Positions 1 to 5,301 of a stretch of DNA of 5,301 nucleotides are shown here, one piece after another. The position numbers and the translations under genes are program-made. Origin of the DNA: Deltaproteobacteria bacterium RBG_13_61_14 (lineage in GTDB: Bacteria > RBG-13-61-14); contig MGQK01000017.1 in the NCBI GenBank assembly GCA_001797815.1, forward strand, positions 34,366 to 39,666, in the 5' to 3' direction. Under the pieces are notes generated by a model. It was not told the DNA's origin. It worked only from the letters and a program-made list of their open reading frames with translations, and did no database searches. Every line of letters starts with the position of its first letter. Position 1 is the stretch's first letter.

Positions 1-1
1 G

Positions 2-1906
2 GTCGAGTTGGGTGAATGCCTGGGGCTGGCCTGGGGCCGCGGACCTTTCCAAGGAATTTTGCTGGAAGCCAAGCGCGCGCTGGACCGGATCGAAACCCGC
101 TGGCCGGAACAGGCTTACGCCGTCGAAATCGCGCCTCATGCCGTGGCCGCGGCCGGCCGCGGCGCCGCCGGCCTGTTTTACGCGGTCCAGACCTTGCTGC
201 AGCTTAGGGGCCGCGACGGGTCCTGGCCTTACGGGAGCATCGCCGACGCGCCCGCGCTCGGCTGGCGCGGCCTGCTCTGGGACGTAAGCCGGGGCCAGGT
301 GCCCACGCTGGAGCTGCTGAAGACGCTGGTGGACCTGCTCGCCTCGCTCAAGCTGAACCTGCTCACCTTCAACCTTGAACACACTTTTGCATACGCCAGG
401 CACCCGGCGATCGGCCGGGGCCACGACCCGCTCACCCCGGGAGAAGTCCGCGAGCTGGTGGATTACGCCCGGCCCCGGCAGGTGGAGGTGGTGCCGGCCC
501 AGCAGTCGCTCGGCCACCTCGACCACGTGCTCAAGCTGCCCGAATATCGGCGCCTGGCCTATGACCCGCAAGCGCTCTGGTCGCTCGATCCGGCCCGGCC
601 CGAGAGCTACCGGCTGCTCGAAGACCTCTACGAGGAGCTGATCCCCTGTTTTGACTCTTCCTTTTTCAACGTCTGCTGCGACGAGCCCTTTGACCTGGCC
701 CGCCGCTTCGAGGCCAGCCGCTTCGAGGGCAAAAGTTTTGCCCAGGTCTATCTCGATCACCTGCTCCGGCTTAAGTCCATCCTGGATCGGCACGGCAAGA
801 CCATGATGGTCTGGGGCGACATGCTCCTCGCCCATCCCGAGCTGCTCGCGCAAATTCCCCGGGACGTGATCGTCCTGGACTGGCAATACGGCAGCGGCGC
901 GCTCGAAGGCCCGGAGCATTACCGCCAGACCGTCGTACCGATCGCCGCCGCCGGGCTCCGATTCCTCACCTGCACCTGCACCTGGAACCTGATGAAGATT
1001 TTCACCAACCTCGACCTGCTCGCCCAGAACCACCGCGCTTTTATTCCCGAGGGCATCGCCCGCGGCTCGATCGGAAACATCGTCACCCACTGGGGCGACC
1101 TCGGACACATGAGCCTGCTCGGGCCGACCCTGCCCGCGCTGGCCCTGGCCGCGGAGTGGTCCTGGAGCGGGCGGGAACGGGCGGAGGCGGACCTGGACCG
1201 GGCCTATTCCTGGTCTATGTTCGGGGACGGCGAGGGCCGGGCGGCGAAACTCATGCGCAAGCTGAATGAGGTCAACCATTTGTTAGCCGGACCGGCCGGA
1301 CTGGGCGACGTGGGCTTCCTGGTCTTTTTCGACGAGCCGCTCGCCGGCGACCTGATCCGGGGAGTTCCCGACCCGGGCGCCAAGGCGGCGGAACTCCGGG
1401 CGCTCGCCGATCAGGCTCATGCAGAATTGCAAGAGCTGCCGGCCGGGGAGGGAAAGAACCTGCGCTGGCTCTGCGACCTGGAGCTGCCCATCGCGCAGGT
1501 CCGGGTGTTGGCCGCGAAGCTCTCCTTGTTGGCCCGTTTCCAGGCCGACTATCCGGGCTTGCCCCCGGCCGCGCCGGAAGTGGTGGAGGAAGTGCTGACC
1601 GGCCTGGCCCAGGGCTTTCGCGAGTTGCCGGCCCTGATCCAGGCCGCGGCCGAGACGCTCACCCGGCGCTGGCTGGACCAGGCCAAGCGCTCGGACCTGG
1701 ACTTGAACCTGGCGCGGTATGCCCGGCTCATCGAGGCCGGCTCGCGCCGGGCCGAGCAGCTCGAGAAGATTCTGCAGGATTACCGGAGCGGCGTTCCCCT
1801 GCCTCCGCTCGCCCAGGTGACCGACGCGCCTGAATTCGCGGAGTTCAAGTTCGACGCCCTGGCGGAAATGGGCGTCAAGCACCTGCTGGTCAAGGCCGGC
1901 GCATGA
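2..1906 (+). CDS. GH20-type beta-N-acetylhexosaminidase-like glycosidase, 5' partial
   Basis: Probable exo-acting glycoside hydrolase of family 20, expected to release terminal N-acetylhexosamine residues. The frame is open to the left edge. A TTG at 8 is possible, but the protein begins inside the N-terminal GH20b domain, so the true start is almost certainly upstream. Counting from that TTG: residues 36-66 carry the GH20b pattern ending GLFYAVQTLLQL; 85-95 GWRGLLWDVSR begins the TIM barrel, as in the family's RG-x-x-x-D-x-SR signature; 220-227 FNVCCDEP holds the Asp225-Glu226 pair at the position of the catalytic dyad (acetamide-orienting Asp, acid/base Glu); WGDM (269-272) and THWGD (360-364) are further barrel landmarks. 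Cys-Cys replaces the usual Gly-Gly before Asp-Glu. Residues from about 440 form a helical C-terminal region of unknown role. Location cannot be judged without the N-terminus. Its stop overlaps the next start by 4 bp. The family is fairly certain; the exact substrate is not. Confidence 0.88.
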   Translation, partial: VELGECLGLAWGRGPFQGILLEAKRALDRIETRWPEQAYAVEIAPHAVAAAGRGAAGLFYAVQTLLQLRGRDGSWPYGSIADAPALGWRGLLWDVSRGQVPTLELLKTLVDLLASLKLNLLTFNLEHTFAYARHPAIGRGHDPLTPGEVRELVDYARPRQVEVVPAQQSLGHLDHVLKLPEYRRLAYDPQALWSLDPARPESYRLLEDLYEELIPCFDSSFFNVCCDEPFDLARRFEASRFEGKSFAQVYLDHLLRLKSILDRHGKTMMVWGDMLLAHPELLAQIPRDVIVLDWQYGSGALEGPEHYRQTVVPIAAAGLRFLTCTCTWNLMKIFTNLDLLAQNHRAFIPEGIARGSIGNIVTHWGDLGHMSLLGPTLPALALAAEWSWSGRERAEADLDRAYSWSMFGDGEGRAAKLMRKLNEVNHLLAGPAGLGDVGFLVFFDEPLAGDLIRGVPDPGAKAAELRALADQAHAELQELPAGEGKNLRWLCDLELPIAQVRVLAAKLSLLARFQADYPGLPPAAPEVVEEVLTGLAQGFRELPALIQAAAETLTRRWLDQAKRSDLDLNLARYARLIEAGSRRAEQLEKILQDYRSGVPLPPLAQVTDAPEFAEFKFDALAEMGVKHLLVKAGA

Positions 1907-3606
1907 CTTCCTCGGAAATCGCCGCCTTCCTGGCCGGCTTCGCCGTGATCCTGGGCCTGGCCCGCCTGCTCGGGCACCTGGCGCGAATGCTCAAGCAGCC
2001 CGCGGTCATCGGCGAGATCGTGGCCGGCATCCTCCTGGGCCCCACCCTTTTCGGCACTTTCTTCCCGGAACTTTCTCACCAGCTCTTCCCCGGCTCCTTT
2101 CATTTCAAAGCGGCCTTTAACGCGCTGGCCACGCTCTCCATGTGCCTGCTCATGGTGGTGGCCGGGATGGAAGTGGAGTTGTCGGTCATCCGGCGGGAAG
2201 GGGCCCGGGCCGGCATCATCGGCGCCACCGGCACGGTCCTGCTCGCCCTGGTGGCGCTGGCGCTCGGCTTTTCCTACCCCGCCTTCTGGGGCAGCGGCGA
2301 AATCCCGCCACACGTCTTCGCGCTCTTTTTCGCCACCGCCATCGCCATTTCCGCGCTGCCGGTGATTATCCGCATCCTGATTGATCTCCGTCTGTTCAAG
2401 TCCAACTTCGGCATGATGGTCACCGCCACCGCCATGCTCAACGACCTCTGCGGGTGGTTCCTGTTCTCGGTGGTCATGGCCCTGGCCGGAGCCGGCAAAG
2501 CCCACCCGCGCTCGCCCCTGCTCACCATCACCCTCACCCTGGGCTTGGTCATTTTCAGTTTAACCGCCGGCCGCCGACTGGTCAATTGGCTTTTGCCCAA
2601 GGTGCAGCGGAACTTCACCTGGCCCGGCGGCGTGCTCACCTTCATCGTGGTGCTCTCCCTGGTCAGCGCCGCGGTCACCGAGTGGATCGGGGTCCACGCC
2701 GTGCTCGGCGCGTTCCTGGGCGGAGTCATGTTCAGCGATTCGCGCTTCCTGGAAGACAAGACCCGCGAGATCACCGACCAGTTCATCTCCAACATCTTCG
2801 CGCCCATCTTCTTCGCCTCCATCGGGTTCCACGCCAACTTCGCCGCCAACTTCCGGCCCGGGCTGGTGCTGGCGGTGCTGCTGCTGGCCCTGGCCGGCAA
2901 AGGGCTGGGCTTTTATCTCGGCGCGCGCTGGGCCAAAATCTACCAGCCCGAATCTTATGCCACCAGCTTCGCCCTGCTCAGCAGCGGCACCATGGGCATC
3001 ATCCTCGGCCTGGTCGGCCTGGAAGCCGGTTTTATCACCCACGAGCTCTTCGTGGCCCTGGTGATCATGGCCCTGGTCACCTCCATCCTGAGCGGGCCGC
3101 TGCTCTCCGCTTCTCTCAAGCTGCACCAGCGAAAGGGGATCCTGGAGTTGCTGGACCCGGGCCTCTTTGTGGCCGACCTCCAGGCCACCAACCCGGCGGA
3201 GGCGATCAGCGCCCTGGCCCGGCCCCTGGCCCGGGTTACTGACCTGGACGCGGACGTGATCGCCCGGGTGGTGGCCGACCGGGAAGAGCTGATGAGCACC
3301 GGCCTGGGCTGGGGCCTGGCCATTCCCCACGGCCGGATTCCGGGCCTGAAAAAACCCTACCTGGTCGTGGGCCGCTCCCGCCAGGGCATTGACTTCAAGG
3401 CGCCGGACGACAAGCCCAGCTATTGGATCTTCCTGGTCGTCACCCCGGAACGCGCCGACGTCGAGCAGATCCATATCCTCGCCGCCATCGCCCGCCGCTT
3501 TAATGACGAGAAATTCCGCCACGAGCTCCGCGCCATTGACACCTTTCACCAGTTCCGCCACCTGATCGAGACGACCAGCGAAGCGGACTCGCCGGGCGGG
3601 CTTTAG
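1903..3606 (+). CDS. Cation:proton antiporter (CPA2/KefB-like) with C-terminal PTS EIIA (PtsN/fructose-type) domain
   Basis: Inner-membrane monovalent cation/H+ exchanger fused to a cytoplasmic regulatory domain; 567 aa. Residues 5-405 contain about 12 hydrophobic segments. CPA2 landmarks are QPAVIGEIVAGILLGPT (32-48), the unwound-helix region ATAIAISALPVI (144-155), Asn180-Asp181 in MLNDLCGW as the ion-binding pair, and Lys333 in a GKGLGFYLGAR helix. In the family, electrogenic members usually have Asp-Asp and electroneutral ones Asn-Asp, so this may be electroneutral (inference). After a linker (about 406-430), residues 431-556 are an EIIA domain of the PtsN/fructose type. His476 in GLAIPHGR is the phosphorylatable histidine, followed by GIDFKAPDDKP and a VTPE strand; Gln522 sits where many relatives have a second His. 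The ATG start lies in an ATGA overlap with the hydrolase stop, preceded only by a weak AAGG, which suggests translational coupling. The TAG stop is completed by the mobile element that follows. Which cation is carried cannot be told. Confidence 0.93.
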   Translation: MTSSEIAAFLAGFAVILGLARLLGHLARMLKQPAVIGEIVAGILLGPTLFGTFFPELSHQLFPGSFHFKAAFNALATLSMCLLMVVAGMEVELSVIRREGARAGIIGATGTVLLALVALALGFSYPAFWGSGEIPPHVFALFFATAIAISALPVIIRILIDLRLFKSNFGMMVTATAMLNDLCGWFLFSVVMALAGAGKAHPRSPLLTITLTLGLVIFSLTAGRRLVNWLLPKVQRNFTWPGGVLTFIVVLSLVSAAVTEWIGVHAVLGAFLGGVMFSDSRFLEDKTREITDQFISNIFAPIFFASIGFHANFAANFRPGLVLAVLLLALAGKGLGFYLGARWAKIYQPESYATSFALLSSGTMGIILGLVGLEAGFITHELFVALVIMALVTSILSGPLLSASLKLHQRKGILELLDPGLFVADLQATNPAEAISALARPLARVTDLDADVIARVVADREELMSTGLGWGLAIPHGRIPGLKKPYLVVGRSRQGIDFKAPDDKPSYWIFLVVTPERADVEQIHILAAIARRFNDEKFRHELRAIDTFHQFRHLIETTSEADSPGGL

Positions 3607-3713
3607 GGTAGTGGATCAAAATTTTCTTTATAGAGTAGGGGCGGTTCGCGAACCGCCCCTACCCAAAGCATGCCGATCATTAATTGTCAATCCATTATTG
3701 AAACACTACACTA
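3604..3713. mobile_element. MITE-like element, copy A (IS630/Tc1-mariner-type ends)
   Basis: A 106-bp AT-richer insert (3606-3711) flanked by TA on both sides. The left end GGGTAGTGGATCAAAATT (3606-3623) matches the left end of copy B at 16 of 18 bases. The right end TGAAACACTACAC (3699-3711) differs from that of copy B at one base. Its own two ends match each other at about 10 of 13 positions, so this copy looks older or more diverged than copy B. It encodes no protein and has a perfect palindrome in its middle. It fills almost the whole space between two converging genes. IS630-type elements are known to duplicate TA, often within CTAG; here the target would be TTAG. The assignment to that transposase group is inferred from ends and target only. 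Confidence 0.72.
3635..3662. repeat. 28-bp perfect palindrome (GTAGGGGC-type core of copy A); possible bidirectional terminator
   Basis: The two 14-base halves are exact reverse complements, starting GTAGGGGCGGTTCG and centred between 3648 and 3649. Transcribed from either side it would form a long GC-rich hairpin between the two convergent genes, so it could block read-through both ways. No clear U-tract follows on either strand, so a classical intrinsic terminator is not shown. The same outer arms, GTAGGGGC and GCCCCTAC, occur in copy B. I recognise this core as resembling palindromic intergenic repeats common in uncultured bacterial genomes. Confidence 0.7.
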
Positions 3714-4871
3714 GGGATTTTTTTCCGCGCGGAGGATGAAGAGGGTGATTTCCGGCGGGCAGTTGAGCCGGAAGGGCCAGCCCACGGTGCCGGTGCCGCG
3801 GGAGGTGTAGAGCGTCTGGCCGGCGACGCGGTAGAGCCCGGAAGGACGTTGGAAGCCGAGGTGGGCGAGCCCGGGCAGCCCGAAGGGCAAGCGGAGCTGG
3901 CCGCCGTGGGTATGGCCGGCCAGGGTCAGGGCGACGGGCCGGCCCTGGACCCGTTCAAAGGCGGAAGGTCGGTGCGCGAGCAGGATCACCGGCAGGCCGG
4001 CCGGGCAATCGGCCAGGTAATGGGGGATCATTTCCTCCCAGGGGTCGGCGCCGGTCCAGTTCGCGCCCGAGTCCTCCATCCCCAACAGCGCCAGGCGCGC
4101 CCCGCGCTCTTCCAGGCCCAGGCACTGGTTGCGCAGGACGTGGAACCCCCGTTCTTCCATCCTCTTCGACACCGCCTCGGCGCCGGTGTAAACGTCGTGG
4201 TTGCCGATGATGGCGTAGCGGCCCAGCCGGGGCTTTAACCCTTCCAGGCCGTCGGCCAGCACGTGCACGTAGTCGGGATGATGGTCCACCATGTCGCCGG
4301 TGAGCACGAACAGGTCGGGCTGGAGCTGCATGATCATCTCGCCGATGCGCTCCATCTCCGCCCGCGCGTTCCACCAGGCCACGTGCGGGTCCGACAACTG
4401 CACCAGCCGGATGCCGCTCTGCTCCGGGGGCAACCCGGGGATAATCACTTCCTGGGTCGTGATCCGGGGCGGCCGCAGCGTGCCGGCCAGACCGATGATG
4501 GTGGCCAGGGTCCAGAGCCCGATCCCGGAAAGCATGACCGCGCGCAGGCCGGGCAAGACCCAGGGCCAGCCTGAAAGCCAGCCGGCGGCGCGGCCGAGGA
4601 TGATGACGGGCGCGAGGAAGAGGAGGAAGGCGAGCCAGTTGAAGTGCCAGGCAAAAACCGGTCGCACGACCAGGGCCGCGGTCAGGAGCGAGGGCTGGCG
4701 GGCGTGTCCGGCCAGGCCCATCAGGTAAGGCAGGGGCAGGCTGAAGAGCACAAAGCCGGCGACGGCGCCGATCGCCCAGCGGCCCTGGAGTTTGAGACCC
4801 CAGATCAAGATGAAAGCCGCCAGCGCCTGCAGGCCGATCAGGACCGCGGTAAAGATTGCTCGATCGCCCAT
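3711..4871 (-). CDS. Membrane-anchored calcineurin-like metallophosphoesterase (YaeI/YkuE-like)
   Basis: Predicted metal-dependent phosphoesterase, 386 aa, with four hydrophobic segments (about 5-25, 31-52, 72-92, 104-123) ahead of the catalytic domain (about 135-382). All the standard metal-site motifs are present in order: Asp151-x-His153 in QLSDPH, Gly182-Asp183 in LTGDMVD, Gly213-Asn-His-Asp216, His290 in LLAHRP, and His310-Thr-His312 in AGHTHGGQL. Related proteins include the lipid A-type or phospholipid-related enzymes YaeI and YkuE, but the substrate here is unknown. An in-frame TTG at 4970 would add 33 residues, but that start lies inside mobile element copy B. The ATG at 4871 follows a GGAG and leads directly into the first membrane helix, so it is chosen. 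The gene converges on the antiporter, and its TAG stop includes the last base of copy A. Which side of the membrane the catalytic domain faces is not resolved by the loop charges. Confidence 0.92.
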   Translation of the reverse strand: MGDRAIFTAVLIGLQALAAFILIWGLKLQGRWAIGAVAGFVLFSLPLPYLMGLAGHARQPSLLTAALVVRPVFAWHFNWLAFLLFLAPVIILGRAAGWLSGWPWVLPGLRAVMLSGIGLWTLATIIGLAGTLRPPRITTQEVIIPGLPPEQSGIRLVQLSDPHVAWWNARAEMERIGEMIMQLQPDLFVLTGDMVDHHPDYVHVLADGLEGLKPRLGRYAIIGNHDVYTGAEAVSKRMEERGFHVLRNQCLGLEERGARLALLGMEDSGANWTGADPWEEMIPHYLADCPAGLPVILLAHRPSAFERVQGRPVALTLAGHTHGGQLRLPFGLPGLAHLGFQRPSGLYRVAGQTLYTSRGTGTVGWPFRLNCPPEITLFILRAEKNP

Positions 4872-4881
4872 CTCTCTTTTT

Positions 4882-4885
4882 CTCC
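4882..4885 (-). promoter_or_regulatory. Ribosome binding site deciding the phosphoesterase start
   Basis: On the minus strand GGAG precedes the ATG at 4871 with a 10-base purine-rich spacer (AAAAAGAGAG). The spacing is a little long, and GAGAG immediately before the ATG may also contribute. It supports the ATG at 4871 over the upstream TTG, which lies in a repeat end. Confidence 0.55.
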
Positions 4886-4896
4886 TGGTCGAACCT

Positions 4897-4924
4897 ATTG
4901 TGCCAGATATCGGCCGCAGCGCAA
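4897..4924 (-). promoter_or_regulatory. Weak sigma70-like promoter candidate for the phosphoesterase
   Basis: The minus strand reads TTGCGC (4924-4919), a 16-base spacer, then CACAAT (4902-4897). These match the consensus hexamers at 3 and 4 of 6 positions. Transcription would start near 4890, leaving a leader of about 20 bases that contains the ribosome site. The position is sensible but the match is poor. Confidence 0.22.
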
Positions 4925-4953
4925 GCCGGTTTTGCGCCGCGAGCCGCTTTTTG

Positions 4954-5161
4954 CTAGTGTAGTGTATCAAAATTACGAATGCTTAACCTGGGAAATAGGT
5001 CATCCATGTTTTTGGCTAAAACCATGACGATTGGACCCTTTTTCGTAGGGGCGCGGCTTGCCGCGCCCAAGAACGGGCAGGGCAAGCCCTGCCCCTACAG
5101 CCTTCGGACTCCTCGGTGGCGTCCAAGAATAATGTGCCATCAGAGTGATACACTACACTAG
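4954..5161. mobile_element. MITE-like element, copy B (IS630/Tc1-mariner-type ends)
   Basis: The ends CTAGTGTAGTGTATCA (4954-4969) and TGATACACTACACTAG (5146-5161) are exact 16-base inverted repeats. If TA is the target duplication, the element proper is 4957-5158 (202 bp) with 13-bp perfect terminal repeats, inserted at a CTAG site. That matches the target choice known for IS630. There is no transposase gene, so it would be mobilised in trans. The interior holds about 75 bp of non-repeated AT-richer sequence followed by two adjacent hairpins. It separates two divergent genes and reaches to 29 bp from the start codon of the right one, so it probably forms part of their upstream regions. Confidence 0.83.
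5045..5098. repeat. Double-hairpin core of copy B within GTAGGGGC/GCCCCTAC arms
   Basis: Two stem-loops lie side by side: GGGCGCGGC/GCCGCGCCC (5049-5057 with 5060-5068, loop TT) and GGGCAGGGC/GCCCTGCCC (5075-5083 with 5086-5094, loop AA). The outer arms GTAGGGGC (5045-5052) and GCCCCTAC (5091-5098) are also complementary, so a single larger fold competes with the two hairpins. Read as protein, it gives low-complexity peptides of the type often annotated by mistake as small hypothetical genes. Confidence 0.75.
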
Positions 5162-5179
5162 AATCGAACGCGCAGGAAT

Positions 5180-5187
5180 GGAGGAGG
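5180..5187 (+). promoter_or_regulatory. Strong ribosome binding site
   Basis: GGAGGAGG lies just before the ATG at 5191. The first GGAGG leaves a 6-base spacer, which is near ideal. It supports that ATG over the in-frame ATG two codons later and suggests efficient translation. Confidence 0.7.
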
Positions 5188-5190
5188 ACA

Positions 5191-5301
5191 ATGAGGATGA
5201 AAGATCTCTGGGTATGGATCGGGGCCTTCCTCATCCCGGTCGGCGCCGGAGCCGCGGACCTGCCGGCCGCGCCGGGCGTCAGCTTCAGCGGCTCGCCCAC
5301 T
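5191..5301 (+). CDS. Exported protein of unknown function, 3' partial (N-terminal 37 codons)
   Basis: Only the beginning is in the window. The translation starts MRMKDLWVWIGAFLIPVGAG: a short basic n-region (Arg2, Lys4), a hydrophobic core (about 6-18), and a small-residue stretch Ala-Gly-Ala-Ala before Asp23 that suits signal peptidase I cleavage near residue 21 or 22. There is no lipobox cysteine, so it is probably a secreted or periplasmic protein rather than a lipoprotein. The mature part begins DLPAAPGVSFSGSPT, which I do not recognise. A strong GGAGGAGG site precedes the start, and the frame stays open to the right edge. The gene diverges from the phosphoesterase, with element copy B between them. 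Confidence 0.68.
   Translation, partial: MRMKDLWVWIGAFLIPVGAGAADLPAAPGVSFSGSPT

Larger units (their letters stand above)
4872..5190. other. Divergent intergenic region
   Basis: This 319-bp stretch separates the phosphoesterase (leftward) from the exported-protein gene (rightward). About 82 bp next to the phosphoesterase hold its ribosome site and a weak promoter candidate. The next 208 bp are element copy B. The last 29 bp hold the ribosome site of the rightward gene. Short open frames inside it are translations of the repeat and show no protein-like features. Confidence 0.8.

Noticed and set aside
1283-2505. Minus-strand open frames across the hydrolase-antiporter junction (1283-1882, 1780-2505)
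   Set aside because: These are GC-rich shadows of two well supported plus-strand genes, with charged low-complexity translations and no recognisable family.
2560-3561. A 333-codon open frame on the minus strand opposite the antiporter gene
   Set aside because: It is the complement of a clearly real membrane protein. Its composition (very rich in Gly, Ala, Asp, Glu, Gln and His) is typical of antisense shadows in GC-rich DNA, and no domain motif is visible.
3635-3680. Classical intrinsic terminator after the antiporter
   Set aside because: The hairpin is excellent, but neither strand has a U-tract right after it, so only a generic hairpin block is supported.
4891-4905. Possible sigma54 promoter upstream of the phosphoesterase (TGGCAC on the minus strand)
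   Set aside because: The -24 half is present, but the required GC of the -12 element is missing at the correct spacing.
4979-5161. Small plus-strand open frame of 60 codons within copy B
   Set aside because: It is a translation of the hairpin repeat (GARLAAPKNGQGKPCPY-like) and has no ribosome site or conserved fold.
3604-5161. CRISPR array or phage-defence system
   Set aside because: There are no regularly spaced direct repeats and no cas, nuclease, toxin or reverse transcriptase gene in the window; the repeats are inverted transposon-type ends.
5016-5300. Minus-strand open frame through copy B and the signal-peptide gene
   Set aside because: It runs through repeat DNA and is antisense to a plus-strand start with a strong ribosome site; no protein signature is present.

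Overview
The window is GC-rich bacterial DNA (roughly two-thirds G+C by eye) with tightly packed genes, SD-type ribosome binding sites and a 4-bp ATGA gene overlap. Gene types (a GH20-like glycosidase, a CPA2 antiporter fused to a PTS EIIA domain, a membrane-anchored metallophosphoesterase) and GTAGGGGC-type palindromic intergenic repeats suggest an uncultured Gram-negative bacterium, perhaps of the Planctomycetota/Verrucomicrobiota/Lentisphaerota group or a similar candidate phylum. That placement is an impression from gene content and cannot be proven here.

Layout: (1) 2-1906, plus strand, the 3' part of a glycoside hydrolase family 20 type beta-N-acetylhexosaminidase that enters from the left edge. 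(2) 1903-3606, plus strand, a 567-aa cation:proton antiporter with a C-terminal PTS EIIA domain, translationally coupled to the first gene. (3) 3604-3713, a MITE-like element (copy A) at the convergent gene junction. (4) 3711-4871, minus strand, a 386-aa membrane-anchored calcineurin-like metallophosphoesterase. (5) 4872-5190, a divergent intergenic region of 319 bp, about two thirds of which is a second MITE-like element (copy B, 4954-5161). (6) 5191 to the right edge, plus strand, the first 37 codons of an exported protein with a signal peptide.

The two glycan/ion genes form an operon. The EIIA domain keeps its phosphorylatable histidine, so antiport could be tied to the PTS phosphorylation state, possibly linked to the amino-sugar metabolism implied by the hexosaminidase (inference). 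The phosphoesterase is a separate unit facing them.

The main non-genic signal is the pair of small elements. They share terminal inverted repeats of the form GTGTAGTGTATCA, are flanked by TA (inside CTAG for copy B), and carry different hairpin cores with the same GTAGGGGC/GCCCCTAC outer arms. This resembles non-autonomous IS630/Tc1-mariner-type elements. Copy A lies exactly between the two converging genes, and each of its ends completes a TAG stop codon. No CRISPR array, tRNA, rRNA or transposase gene was seen.
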